A DNA stretch of 53,017 bases. Origin: a virus. Position 1 is the first letter of the stretch, and each line of letters opens with the position of its first letter. The notes under the pieces were generated by a model. That model did no database searches. It was not told where the DNA came from and worked only from the letters and a program-made list of their open reading frames with translations. The stretch covers positions 1 through 53,017 of IMG/VR virus record IMGVR_UViG_3300042465_003316; one strand, 5' to 3'. A program made the position numbers and the translations under genes. Of the stretch, positions 40,360-49,370 are shown one piece after another.

Positions 40360-41620
40360 TTTGACCGAATCGTCGCAGGTAACAGCGACGACGACACCCC
40401 AATACTACACCGACTACCTATCCAACCTTGCAACCAAGGGGACGGCAGCCGGTGCCGCCACTGATGTCGCGGCATGGAATACGGCACCGCTTCAAAGTCA
40501 GGCTTTCACCGGTGTAGCGTCCAACGTCGGCAACTACAAACCCGGCATCGCCCAAGCTGGGCAGTCATTTCAGCAGGCTGGCGGGACGGATATTACGGGC
40601 GCAGCCAGCCCGTTTCTAACGGCTGGTACGACCACCAGCGGCCTGTCGCAGGCCAACCCATACCTGCAGGGTGGGACCTCAAGCGCGGCGGACTTGGTGG
40701 GCGGGTACATGAACCCCTACACCACCAACGTGGTCGACCAAATCCGGCTGGCGAACCAGCAAAACATCCAGCAAAACTTGTCCCCGGGCATCACCGCCGG
40801 GGCCGTTGGTGGAGGCCAGTTTGGATCGCAGCGTGGCGCCAACGCGCTGGCGCTGGGCATCTCCAACGCCAACATCGGGGCTCTGGGACAGCAGGCAGCA
40901 GCGTTGCAGTCCGGCTACTCCGAGGCCCTCAAGGCGGCCCAGCAACAGCGCCTCAACCAGCTTGCCGCCGGTCAGACGGCGGGCACCCTGCAGAACCAAG
41001 CCAACGTCAATCAGGTGACTGCGGGTCAGACGGCGGGTAACCTTGCCGCCCAGCAGGGCCAGTTGTACCGTGACGTGGGCACCGGCCAAGCGGCCTTAGC
41101 AAACCAGCTTCAGACGCAGGGCTTGGCCGACGTCAACGCCTTGGCGACCCTTGGCGATCAACAGCGGCTCATCGCCCAGAGCAGGCAGCTTGCGCCGTTG
41201 GAAATCCTTGGCAAGCAGGCCAGTGTCATGTCCGGCGCGAACATCCCGACCACCGTCACCAGCACCATGAAGGGCTCGCCGTTGTCGATGATCGCGGGCT
41301 TGGGTGCCACAACGGCGGGTATCTTCTCAAAGCCAGTGGTTGGTAGAAACCCGGATGGAACAAGTATCCTTGGGGACAGCCTGTGGACAACCATCAAGAA
41401 TCAATTCGGGAGCGCTGTGGCGGATGCAGTAGCGGGGGCCGCTGGCGGGGCCGCTGGCGGGGCCGCTGGCGGCGCTAACGATACGGTGCCGGGCGCAGAA
41501 ACCGATCCCAACAATCCGCTTTATGGGGTTGACGGTACAGCAACGACCGGCATGGAGCACCTTAACTGGAGTGACGACACCGGCACCATGGTCGACGGTG
41601 TGTGGTACCCGAACGAATAA
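40352..41620 (+). CDS. probable internal virion (ejection) protein
   Basis: This 422-residue protein overlaps the previous gene by 8 bp. It is Ala/Gln/Gly-rich and mostly helical (NIGALGQQAAALQSGYSEAL, then QRLNQLAAGQTAGTLQNQAN), with a conserved YMNPYTTNVVDQIRLANQQ segment seen in ejection proteins of related phages. A glycine/alanine linker of three 12-bp units lies at 41435-41470. It is likely an inner-core or ejected protein. Confidence 0.75.
   Translation: MADLTESSQVTATTTPQYYTDYLSNLATKGTAAGAATDVAAWNTAPLQSQAFTGVASNVGNYKPGIAQAGQSFQQAGGTDITGAASPFLTAGTTTSGLSQANPYLQGGTSSAADLVGGYMNPYTTNVVDQIRLANQQNIQQNLSPGITAGAVGGGQFGSQRGANALALGISNANIGALGQQAAALQSGYSEALKAAQQQRLNQLAAGQTAGTLQNQANVNQVTAGQTAGNLAAQQGQLYRDVGTGQAALANQLQTQGLADVNALATLGDQQRLIAQSRQLAPLEILGKQASVMSGANIPTTVTSTMKGSPLSMIAGLGATTAGIFSKPVVGRNPDGTSILGDSLWTTIKNQFGSAVADAVAGAAGGAAGGAAGGANDTVPGAETDPNNPLYGVDGTATTGMEHLNWSDDTGTMVDGVWYPNE
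41435..41470 (+). repeat. three 12-bp GGGGCCGCTGGC units (coding)
   Basis: Three perfect units start at 41435, 41447 and 41459, in frame, encoding an A-A-G-G linker near the end of the gene. Slippage would add or remove four residues without a frameshift. Confidence 0.85.
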
Positions 41621-41630
41621 GGAACAGATC

Positions 41631-43439
41631 ATGGCCGATAAAATTATGCAGCCCGGTCTGCCCGACCCAAAAAACCTCAATTTGTACGGTGCCGAGCCAT
41701 CTGATATTTCCGAATACCAGAAGTCCCTGCAGGCCAGCGTGGACGCGTTGGAGCAGCGCTACGCCAACCCGAACTGGTTCAACGTAGCCGCCGGGTTTTT
41801 CAAACCCCAACTGGGTGGTTTTGGTGCGTCCTTGGGCAGCGCCTCGCAGGCGCTGGGCGAGAACCTTGAGAAGCAGCGGGAGAGCCAATTACCCATAGCC
41901 CAAATGCGTGCCCAGTTGGCCGCCTCGAAGATCGCCATGGGCCAAGGCTCGTCTGCTGCCAAAGCATTTGCGGATTGGAAGGCTACCGGCCAGCCCATGA
42001 ACGAGGCTACTGCCTCGCACATCATAGGTCTGGCGCCAGACTCCGCATCAGCAACCGCTGTAAAGGCCGCCCTTGACGCCGAGCGGAAGCTGCAAGACCA
42101 ACGTACCGCCCAGCAAGGGGTGCTTGCTTCCCAGTACAACGCCGACCTGACGTTGCTTATGAACCTCAAGGGGTCTATACCTGCTGTTGAGTTCAATAAA
42201 CGGTTGCAGGACTTGCAGACGGAATACAAAAAGTTGCGCCCGCCAGTGGTCCCTCAAGGGACTACTGAGAACGTGGCAGACCCCCGAAAAGATACTAGGG
42301 TTCCAGCACCGGGCGCTGCGGCTTCAAATGCTGGTGAGCCTGCTGGTCCCCAATTATCCGGCGCGGTTACCTCCCCGATCCGTCTTAACGCGGTCGTTCC
42401 TGAACCTGTTGTCCCGGGTACCCCACCCAACTTTATTGCAGGCGCTCCGCTCCCGCCTCCTCCTGTCGGCTCTGCTGCTGCTGCCCCAGAAAAACAACCC
42501 GCTACTTGGACAGGAGGTGTTATACCCCCCGCGCAACTAGCCCTTGTTCAAAAATTGGCTATGTCCAATGACCCCAAGGTTGCAGAAGAAGGTAAAGCCA
42601 TTTTGAAGGCATACCAAGAATCTCAAATTGCAAAAGGCGATAAAGTAACGGCGCCCCCTGCTGCTGCAGAAAAATTGGATACGTCCACTTTTGTGATTAA
42701 ACCGAGTTTTGATAGAAGCAAACTTCTTAAAACCCCGCAAACTGAAGAAGAAATAGACTTCAATGCCTCTTATAAAGCAAACGCGGCCAAAGCGGAAAGT
42801 AAGTATGCAGAAGATTATGTTAATTTACAAAAAATAAATCAATCCGTAAATTTTGCTACCGCAAAAGAGGCTAACAATTATGTGCTTAACGCAATAGACA
42901 CCGACCCCGATTCCGCCGCAAGTGCTGCGGAGATATTACGTAAAGAAGGGCCGTTGGCTACCTTATTGGCTGGGGGAATTGGTGTGTCTGTAGGCCCCTA
43001 CGGCGCAACTTTTAGCTTAAAAGGCCTAGCTCCGGCTTTGGTGGCGGGACTTGACCAAGATAAACGGAATTACTACGATAGGTTGCTTAATGCTGTATCA
43101 AAGAGTGTTTACTACGATTTAATAAGTCGCGGGATTGATCCTGAAAAAGAAGGAGCAGAGAAATTTGGGCAACGTATGCTACAAGAAACAAACTTGAGTC
43201 AAGGCATATCGGCTATCAGGCTTGCCGTTAAACAAAACGACATACGTTTGGATCATAACGCCGCGCTATATGATGCGTACAACAAGGCCCTTCCCCAAGC
43301 TGTTTCGGAAAGGTCAATGACGCCCTTGCGCGACATAGCTCTGCAGCACCCTGAAGTAAAAATACTCAACGGGTTACTTCTTAGAAACTTAAAAAAAGCA
43401 TCAGATAATGCTTCGCTGAAAAAGGAAAGCAAGCCATGA
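41631..43439 (+). CDS. probable internal virion (ejection) protein 2
   Basis: The ATG at 41631 follows AAGGAACAGATC; the upstream open frame overlaps the previous gene. The 602-residue protein begins MADKIMQPGLPDPKNLNLYG, with FNVAAGFFKPQLGGFGASLG near residue 50, a pattern of ejection-type proteins. Residues about 210-310 are Pro/Ala-rich. From about 42240 on the codons turn AT-rich, and the C-terminal half (ILRKEGPLATLLAGGIGVSV) may come from another source. It is expected inside the capsid or tail. Confidence 0.75.
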   Translation: MADKIMQPGLPDPKNLNLYGAEPSDISEYQKSLQASVDALEQRYANPNWFNVAAGFFKPQLGGFGASLGSASQALGENLEKQRESQLPIAQMRAQLAASKIAMGQGSSAAKAFADWKATGQPMNEATASHIIGLAPDSASATAVKAALDAERKLQDQRTAQQGVLASQYNADLTLLMNLKGSIPAVEFNKRLQDLQTEYKKLRPPVVPQGTTENVADPRKDTRVPAPGAAASNAGEPAGPQLSGAVTSPIRLNAVVPEPVVPGTPPNFIAGAPLPPPPVGSAAAAPEKQPATWTGGVIPPAQLALVQKLAMSNDPKVAEEGKAILKAYQESQIAKGDKVTAPPAAAEKLDTSTFVIKPSFDRSKLLKTPQTEEEIDFNASYKANAAKAESKYAEDYVNLQKINQSVNFATAKEANNYVLNAIDTDPDSAASAAEILRKEGPLATLLAGGIGVSVGPYGATFSLKGLAPALVAGLDQDKRNYYDRLLNAVSKSVYYDLISRGIDPEKEGAEKFGQRMLQETNLSQGISAIRLAVKQNDIRLDHNAALYDAYNKALPQAVSERSMTPLRDIALQHPEVKILNGLLLRNLKKASDNASLKKESKP

Positions 43440-44911
43440 CTACGTCCGTAAGCGAAGAGCAAATACAGGCTGAAATAAATCGTCGCTTTGCTGCGGATAA
43501 CGAGGCTGCTCCGGCTGCCCCTGCGGCTGCCCCTGCGGCTGCCCCTGCGGCTGCCCCTGCGGCTGCCCCTGCGGCTGCCCCTGCCCCTGCGGCTTCTGAC
43601 GCTGAAGATTCCGACGCAGAGGCCTATGTAAAGCTACGAGCCGCCGAAGCCAAGCTAAAGGCCACCGGCGATAAAAACAAGTCATCAATTCCGGGAATGG
43701 AAACCTACAACAAACTACCGGAAGACGCTAAACCCTACGCCCTTGGTGCAGCGGGGCTATTGGGGGGTAAGGTTTTACGCAGCACACTACCCCAAGAAAA
43801 AGTATTTGGTACGCCCGAATACAACATAAAGCAACAGGATTATAAAAATCTGGTTTCTGTTGATCAGCCACGGGCATCTCAAGCCGTACAAAATGCGCAA
43901 GATTTAGTAAGGAACGCTCAGGAACAACACCAAGCCTCGCAAAGGGCTTTGCAAACTCAGCACCAAACTGCGTACCAAACACACGCTGATAATTTAGCTG
44001 AACTAGACCGTGCCCAAAGGCAACACGCCTACGCGCAAACCTTGACCGCCGAGGATGAATTGGCTAGACGCCAGCCGCCAAGAACAGGGGCCCTGTCGGC
44101 TCCCGCGCCCGCACCCGGGTTAACGCTTCTCCCACGGGGCGGAGAAGCCACGGCCAATTACTCTGAAAGATTTGGAGCAACCCCACAAGAAGCCCGCGTG
44201 GTGTCTAGTATGTCCGCCATGCAGCAACAAAACATACCCGCCCAACAGCGGGCTTGGTCAAAGATACCCTCTATTGCCCCGGGTTTTGAGCCGGTAAAAG
44301 AAAGCCCTTTGTTGCTGGGTACAGAAGGCCAACAAGCCACCCGTGAAAAAATGGCGGCCCAAGCGGCAGAAGACCAGCGTAAAGCGGCGCTGGCGGCACA
44401 AGCAGACGCGGAACTAAAACGTGCGCAAGCCGAAATAGCTCGACAAAAAGCTGATGCGCAACTTCGTTTGGAAAATGCCCAAAAGAACATGGGGTCAAGC
44501 CTGAAGGCCACCTTGGCAGCCAATAAGGCGATTGATACCCATTCGGCTACCCCTCCTGTTTCGCCAGCGCAACAGACTAACCTAAGCGCCACGCAAGCTG
44601 ATCTTCAAGCATTGCAAGACCGAATATCCAGTGGCGCCCCGGGTGTGCTAACTAAGCTCGGCAAATTTATTTTGCCTCGTATTACTCCCGGGGTTGGTGC
44701 TGCCTTTGCACCTATATCGGCGGCTAAAGCGAGAGAGGAATGGTTAGCCGGTAACCCATGGCGTGCCGCTGCTTATGGGGTAGGCTCGGCGGGCTCCTTG
44801 ATGCAGGCTACCGGTATACCGCCCCTCATGGGTATAGGGAATGTAGCGCAACTTGCGCCCTTAGCGGCGATGGCCTACGATTACTCTAATGAGCAAAAAG
44901 ATAAGCCATAA
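43436..44911 (+). CDS. probable internal virion (ejection) protein 3
   Basis: This 491-residue protein overlaps the previous gene by 4 bp. After MTTSVSEEQIQAEINRRFAA comes an Ala/Pro tract (residues about 25-55), then long coiled coil (AAQAADAE-type helices at about 300-350, RKAALAAQADAELKRAQAEI) and a hydrophobic end (PWRAAAYGVGSAGSLMQATG, PLAAMAYDY). This fits a membrane-interacting ejection protein. It is the last gene of the rightward late block. Confidence 0.75.
   Translation: MTTSVSEEQIQAEINRRFAADNEAAPAAPAAAPAAAPAAAPAAAPAAAPAPAASDAEDSDAEAYVKLRAAEAKLKATGDKNKSSIPGMETYNKLPEDAKPYALGAAGLLGGKVLRSTLPQEKVFGTPEYNIKQQDYKNLVSVDQPRASQAVQNAQDLVRNAQEQHQASQRALQTQHQTAYQTHADNLAELDRAQRQHAYAQTLTAEDELARRQPPRTGALSAPAPAPGLTLLPRGGEATANYSERFGATPQEARVVSSMSAMQQQNIPAQQRAWSKIPSIAPGFEPVKESPLLLGTEGQQATREKMAAQAAEDQRKAALAAQADAELKRAQAEIARQKADAQLRLENAQKNMGSSLKATLAANKAIDTHSATPPVSPAQQTNLSATQADLQALQDRISSGAPGVLTKLGKFILPRITPGVGAAFAPISAAKAREEWLAGNPWRAAAYGVGSAGSLMQATGIPPLMGIGNVAQLAPLAAMAYDYSNEQKDKP
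43513..43584 (+). repeat. six perfect 12-bp GGCTGCCCCTGC units (coding)
   Basis: Units start every 12 bp from 43513 to 43573 and encode an A-A-P-A linker near the N-terminus of the ejection-type protein. They are perfect copies, so they are prone to slippage; length changes would keep the frame. Confidence 0.92.
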
Positions 44912-44959
44912 CCACGCTGCCAACAAACCACACGAGCAGGCATATTGCAAAGTAACGAA

Positions 44960-45202
44960 TCACATCCCACCCCGCTTCTCTTGCAGGGCTTGGGCCACCG
45001 TGGCGTTCAGTGACTTCACAAACTTGATGCACTCGGCCCGCTCCTTGCGGGCGTAGTTCAGCGCCACCAGCGCCTCGACCTTGTGGCCGAACTCGATGAT
45101 GTCGAGGTTGTTGGTGTAGAGCCCGTTGGGGTCAATCGGCCCGCTGGGGTCTTGGCACTTGCAGTCCATCAGGACACGTTTCAGGTCGTCTTCGGTAAGC
45201 AT
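44960..45202 (-). CDS. conserved small protein of the replication operon
   Basis: This is an 80-residue protein behind CAGGAGAGAAAGC. It has MLTEDDLKRVLMDCKCQDPS, then GPIDPNGLYTNNLDIIEFGH and KERAECIKFVKSLNATVAQA. The CKC pair and the NLDIIEFG segment are strongly patterned, and I recall similar proteins in related phages. It is the last gene of the leftward operon, converging with the late block. Function is unknown. Confidence 0.82.
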   Translation of the reverse strand: MLTEDDLKRVLMDCKCQDPSGPIDPNGLYTNNLDIIEFGHKVEALVALNYARKERAECIKFVKSLNATVAQALQEKRGGM

Positions 45203-45215
45203 GCTTTCTCTCCTG

Positions 45216-45243
45216 TTGATCTAACTTGGGGTTTGATTATAAT
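45216..45243 (+). promoter_or_regulatory. sigma-70 promoter giving a leaderless repressor mRNA
   Basis: TTGATC (45216-45221), a 16-bp spacer and a perfect TATAAT (45238-45243) precede the ATG at 45250 by six bases. Transcription would start at about the A of that ATG. No Shine-Dalgarno site is possible, so the message would be leaderless. Confidence 0.75.
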
Positions 45244-45249
45244 GCGGGA

Positions 45250-45450
45250 ATGACCCTCGTTGAATACTTCAAGACCGACGTGCGGGGTGCCAAGTCAGAG
45301 ATGGCCGAGCACCTCGGCGTCACCCCGACGTGGATGGCCCTGCTCATCTCTGGGCGGCGGAAGGCATCCCCGCTGCTGTCGGTGAAGATCGAGGAGGCAA
45401 CGGGTGGTCTGGTGACCCGTCAGGAACTCCGGCCAGATATCTTTCGGTGA
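45250..45450 (+). CDS. Cro/YdaS-like HTH repressor, leaderless
   Basis: The ATG at 45250 gives 66 residues (MTLVEYFKTDVRGAKSEMAE). The core HLGVTPTWMALLISGRRKAS is a helix-turn-helix and the end GLVTRQELRPDIF is the usual tail of YdaS/Cro-like antitoxins and repressors. It is the only plus-strand gene inside the leftward replication operon and has its own promoter. Its 3' end overlaps, antisense, the last 107 bp of the minus-strand gene 45344-45571. It probably controls replication-gene transcription. Confidence 0.85.
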   Translation: MTLVEYFKTDVRGAKSEMAEHLGVTPTWMALLISGRRKASPLLSVKIEEATGGLVTRQELRPDIFR

Positions 45451-45571
45451 CCGCCTGCCGCCACGCGGCCAGCAGCAGCTTGTTGTCTTCTCGCAACACC
45501 CGGTTCTCCTCGCTCACCTCGGCGGCGTAGGCCGCCAAGTTCTCCTGCTTCCAGCTTGCAAAGTCAGCCAT
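45344..45571 (-). CDS. small coiled-coil protein with antisense-derived tail
   Basis: This 75-residue protein starts 8 bp inside the helicase gene (ATG at 45571). The N-terminal part (MADFASWKQENLAAYAAEVS, then EENRVLREDNKLLLAAWRQA) is a coiled coil seen in related phage operons. The last 30 residues (PPRSSPTAAGMPSAAQR) are low-complexity and lie opposite the HTH gene, so this tail may be a by-product of the antisense coding. Confidence 0.7.
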   Translation of the reverse strand: MADFASWKQENLAAYAAEVSEENRVLREDNKLLLAAWRQAVTERYLAGVPDGSPDHPLPPRSSPTAAGMPSAAQR

Positions 45572-46946
45572 TCTTCTTTCTCCGTTTCTTCATTGCGTCC
45601 AGCAGGATGTCCTGCGTCCTGCGCTTGGTGGTGAGCCGGTCCAGCACCAACTCGTCCACGGTGTCGCGGGCGATTATCCGGTGGATGAACACCGGTCTGT
45701 CGTAGCCCGACTGCATCTGCCGGGTGGGTCCGATCCGCTCGATGATCTGCAGGTGCTCCTCAAGGTTCCAGTTGGGCGAGAAGAACACCAGTATGTTGCC
45801 GCCGTGCTGCAGGTTCAGGCCGTGGCCGGCGCTGGCCGGGTGGGCGAACAGCACCGGTATCTTCCCGGCGTTCCAGTCCGATATGGTGCTCGGGTCCTTG
45901 TCCAGATGCCGCCCCTGCGGGAAGGCCTTCAGAAGCCGCGCTAGGTCGCTCTTGAAGTTGTAGGCGACCAGCACCGGCATGCCGGCGGCCTCCTCCACAA
46001 TCGACTCCAGCGCCTCCAGCTTGACCTTGTGCGTCTCCGTCCACTTGGTGCGGGTGTCGTCGGTGTAGGCCGCCCCGGCGGCCAACTGCAGGCACTTGAT
46101 GGTCTTGGCCGCCGCGTTGAACGCCTCGACCTCGATGCCCTCAAGCTCGGTGTACATCTCGTCCTCCATGTCCCGGTAGTGCTTGCGGGCCTTGGGCGGC
46201 AGGTCCACCAAGATGTCGTTGACGATGGGCTCCAGCAGGTCGAACCAGTCCTTGGCCTCGATCGTCAAGCAGACGTCGCGCAGCTTGTCTTGGATTTCGG
46301 TCTGGGCCGACGGCACCGGCACCAGACTGAAGCCGTCGAAGCCCTCCCGGAACCAACGCTGGCTGAAGGCGCTGTAGCTGCGCCCGAGGCGCGTGCCCGC
46401 GTCGATGAACCACGCCTGCCCCCAGAGGTCCTTGAGCCCGTTGCTGGCCGGCGTGCCGGTCAGTTCGATCAGCCGCTTGATCTTGGTGTGGGCGATGCTG
46501 CCCAGCGCCTGCGCCCGCTTGCCGCCCTGACGCAGCCGGAAGTTCTTGACCTTGGTGGACTCGTCCAGCACCACGGTCGCGTAGGGCCACTTGTCACCCC
46601 AGTATTCCACCAGCCAGACGATCTGCTCGTAGTTGGTGGCGTAGACCGCCGCAGGCGCCTTGATGGCCGCTATGCGCTCACGCTCGGTGCCCGTGATCAC
46701 GGACACGTTCATGCCGCGCAGGTGGTTCCACTTCAGCACCTCGTTGGGCCACGTGTCGCTGGCGACCCGCAGGGGCGCTATGACCAGCACAGGGCCGTCC
46801 TCGACCATCTGGAGCGTGTCTATGGCCGTCAGGGTCGCCACGGTCTTGCCGGTGCCCATGCCGGCCCATACCGCGCACCGGGGGGTGTCTAGGATGTGGT
46901 CGATGATCATGCCCTGATACGGGCGGGGGGTGAACTCAGTTCGCAT
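45564..46946 (-). CDS. SNF2/DEAD-like helicase
   Basis: I use the ATG at 46946 (MRTEFTPRPYQGMIIDHILD), but a TTG at 46964 has a better AAGGGGGG Shine-Dalgarno site and adds six residues. Walker A is GMGTGKT at 29-35, DEST (motif II) is in VVLDESTKVKNF, then LTGTPASNG (motif III), LVAYNFKSDL and HGLNLQHGG, and IIERIGPTRQ (motif VI). These are SNF2-type superfamily II motifs. It overlaps the VRR-NUC gene by 11 bp. It likely remodels or unwinds DNA during replication or recombination. Confidence 0.93.
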   Translation of the reverse strand: MRTEFTPRPYQGMIIDHILDTPRCAVWAGMGTGKTVATLTAIDTLQMVEDGPVLVIAPLRVASDTWPNEVLKWNHLRGMNVSVITGTERERIAAIKAPAAVYATNYEQIVWLVEYWGDKWPYATVVLDESTKVKNFRLRQGGKRAQALGSIAHTKIKRLIELTGTPASNGLKDLWGQAWFIDAGTRLGRSYSAFSQRWFREGFDGFSLVPVPSAQTEIQDKLRDVCLTIEAKDWFDLLEPIVNDILVDLPPKARKHYRDMEDEMYTELEGIEVEAFNAAAKTIKCLQLAAGAAYTDDTRTKWTETHKVKLEALESIVEEAAGMPVLVAYNFKSDLARLLKAFPQGRHLDKDPSTISDWNAGKIPVLFAHPASAGHGLNLQHGGNILVFFSPNWNLEEHLQIIERIGPTRQMQSGYDRPVFIHRIIARDTVDELVLDRLTTKRRTQDILLDAMKKRRKKNG

Positions 46947-47211
46947 TGGAGTACAGCGCGTCAACGCCCCCCTTGCTGTCGACCACGAACACCGTCTGGC
47001 CCATGTCGCGCATCCGCTTGTGTTCGCGTAGCTGGTGCGGCTCGGGAACCTTGCCGGTGGCCTTCAGTTCCACCCACTCGGTGTGGTCGGGCGGCATCAT
47101 CACCAGCCGGTCCGGTGCCCCGCGCCGGCCAATCCACTTGACCTTGCGGACCTCGCCGCCCAGTTCCTTGACCCTCTTGACGAGGTACTTCTCAATCTCT
47201 GACTCACGCAT
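46936..47211 (-). CDS. VRR-NUC domain nuclease
   Basis: The ATG at 47211 follows AAAGGAACAAAA, so I prefer it to the ATG at 47232. The 91-residue protein has MRESEIEKYLVKRVKELGG, then IGRRGAPDRLVMM, EWVELKATGKVPEPHQLREH and a VFVVD strand. The PD and E-x-K residues are those of VRR-NUC PD-(D/E)XK nucleases, often beside phage helicases. It may cut branched DNA intermediates. Confidence 0.92.
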   Translation of the reverse strand: MRESEIEKYLVKRVKELGGEVRKVKWIGRRGAPDRLVMMPPDHTEWVELKATGKVPEPHQLREHKRMRDMGQTVFVVDSKGGVDALYSNAN

Positions 47212-47255
47212 TTTTGTTCCTTTCGTGTACATATGCGGGCATACGTGTTAACTTT

Positions 47256-49346
47256 TCAGCCTTTTTTATACCTGTACGTCTCAAAACCCGCTGCTGCCAA
47301 CGGCATGTCTAGCGCCCACGCTGGGGGCGCGGCCAGTAACCCGGCCATGTGCTCGACGTTGTACTGCGGCTCGTCCGGCGTCTCCGCGATGATCTCGTCA
47401 TGCACCGTGAGGATGATCGCGTAGCCCGCCGCCTCGATCAGCGGCATGTTGGCGGCCATCACGTCCCGGGCGATCGCCTGCACGATGTTCTCGAACAGCT
47501 TGCCGCCGTGGGTGCTGATCCGGGTCCACTTGCGTGTGTACTGGTCGATGCCCATGTAGCTGATGGCGCCGTCCTCCGCGACCCGTGGTGACGGGTAGCA
47601 CAGCGTGCGGCCCGAGGGCAGCCCGATCAGCAGCCAGTTCTTGCTGGCCCTGACCTTGAGCCCGATCTCGTTGAATGTGTTGCCCCGGTTGGCGAGCGCC
47701 TTTCCCGCCACGTTCTTGAGCTTGTGCCAGTACCCCGTGATGTTGGGGTGCGCGTCCCGCCACATCCGCTTGAGGACGTCGCAGGCCACGAAGGCGTCGT
47801 CGGACAGCCCGTAGCGGGGCCGCTTGTCCTTCTTGGCCCACTCAAGGAACTTGTCCGCCTTGGCGACGATCTCCTCGGAGGCCTCCGGCAGCACCTTGTC
47901 CGCTAGGTCGTCCAGATCGATGCTGTAGGTCTTGGCAAAGGTCGCAAAGGCACCCACGCCGCCCTCATAGGCCAGCGCAAGCTCCTGCACCTTACCGACC
48001 TGCCTCTGGTCGTCTGTGACGGCCTCTGGCTTGATCTTGAAGGACTTCGCGTAGGCCAGCTTGTACAGGTCGGGCCCGAGCCGGATGGGCTTGCCCTTGG
48101 CGTCCTGCCCGGTGATAGTGTCAAAGTCGCGGAAGGCCTTGAGCTTCCACTCCTCGTTCGCCAGCCACGCCTGTACCCGGCCCTCGATGTTCGCCAAGTC
48201 GGCCACCACCAGCTTCTTGCCCGGGGCCGCCACGATGCAGCTACGGATGCAGGAACTCACCAACTCCATGACGTTGCCGACGGTCAGGTGTGCACACCCG
48301 GCCCGCAGCGCCTCAATGCCGGCGTCGATCGCCTTCTGCTTGAGCGTGGGCCGGGGCAGGTTCTGGGGCTGGAATAGCCTCCCCGCCCAGCGCCCGGTGC
48401 GGATGGCACCACAGAACTGCAGCAACCCGCGCAGGCGCCCGTCGAGGCTGGTGCCGCGCTGCAGCACCCGGTACTTGCTGGTGCTGGTGCTGCTGGCCTG
48501 CAGCCGGATCAGCAGCAACTCGCGCATTGCCGGGTTCAGGTCCGTCTCGGACAGCGCCTTCTCGATGGTCGCCATCTGCAGGTCGGGCAGGTCAATGCCG
48601 AACGCCTCGAACAGGTGCAGCCGGAAGACCTCGGTCAGCGTGGTGCTTGACACGCTGCCCTCGGTTATCTCCTGCGTCCGCCCGGACAGTTCGTGCTTGG
48701 CCCTGTCGATCGCCTCGATGGCCGACCTCACCAGAGCCAGATCGATGCGCACGCCCCGGTCGTTGATGCGCTGGTCAAGCTGCCATAGCTCGCGCTCGGC
48801 GGGGGTGAAGTTGATCACGGGCATGCGCTTCTTGACCTCGCGCATGGCCTCGATGTCGCTGGCGGCGTAGGCCTTGAACCGCTCCCACTCGGCGGGGTGC
48901 GTCTCGCGGGTAGCCCGGTCCAGCTTGCGGTTCTTGCCCAGCGGCTTGCAGAACAGTTGGATGAGCCGCTTGCCGTCCTTGTCCTTGGCCTTGTCGGCGG
49001 GCAGGCCCAGCACCTCGCAGAGCATGCCAAGGCTACCCGGCAGGCTGTGCGCCATGGCCTGCACCATGGTGTCGTGGATGTGGTCGGTGGGGATGTCGAC
49101 GCCCCAGACGTGCCGGATCACCGTGCGATCGAAGTGAGAGTTGTGGATCACCACCTCGGCGTCGGATAGCCCCTTGAGGACATCGTCGGGAAGTTGCTCG
49201 CCTGCGGTGAAATCGGTGACCTGTACCGGGGCATCGTCCCATGCCCATGCCGCTAACAGGATCGCTGCATTCGCGGCATAGGCATGGGTGCCGTGGGTTA
49301 TGGGCGTCTCGGAGAATGTCTCCAGATCGAGATAAAGCGTTCGCAT
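47256..49346 (-). CDS. DNA polymerase, family A, with 3'-5' exonuclease
   Basis: This is a 696-residue protein. The N-terminal exonuclease shows LYLDLETFS (D7, E9) and VVIHNSHFDRTVIRH. The polymerase has motif A VADLANIEGR (Asp about 383), motif B RQVGKVQELALAYEGG (about 448-463) and motif C LTVHDEI (about 645-651). These are the expected catalytic acids and the motif-B Lys. No strong Shine-Dalgarno site is seen; the ATG at 49346 follows ACACAC. It is the replicative polymerase of the phage. Confidence 0.96.
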   Translation of the reverse strand: MRTLYLDLETFSETPITHGTHAYAANAAILLAAWAWDDAPVQVTDFTAGEQLPDDVLKGLSDAEVVIHNSHFDRTVIRHVWGVDIPTDHIHDTMVQAMAHSLPGSLGMLCEVLGLPADKAKDKDGKRLIQLFCKPLGKNRKLDRATRETHPAEWERFKAYAASDIEAMREVKKRMPVINFTPAERELWQLDQRINDRGVRIDLALVRSAIEAIDRAKHELSGRTQEITEGSVSSTTLTEVFRLHLFEAFGIDLPDLQMATIEKALSETDLNPAMRELLLIRLQASSTSTSKYRVLQRGTSLDGRLRGLLQFCGAIRTGRWAGRLFQPQNLPRPTLKQKAIDAGIEALRAGCAHLTVGNVMELVSSCIRSCIVAAPGKKLVVADLANIEGRVQAWLANEEWKLKAFRDFDTITGQDAKGKPIRLGPDLYKLAYAKSFKIKPEAVTDDQRQVGKVQELALAYEGGVGAFATFAKTYSIDLDDLADKVLPEASEEIVAKADKFLEWAKKDKRPRYGLSDDAFVACDVLKRMWRDAHPNITGYWHKLKNVAGKALANRGNTFNEIGLKVRASKNWLLIGLPSGRTLCYPSPRVAEDGAISYMGIDQYTRKWTRISTHGGKLFENIVQAIARDVMAANMPLIEAAGYAIILTVHDEIIAETPDEPQYNVEHMAGLLAAPPAWALDMPLAAAGFETYRYKKG

Positions 49347-49370
49347 GTGTGTATGTGCTGCGAGACAATT

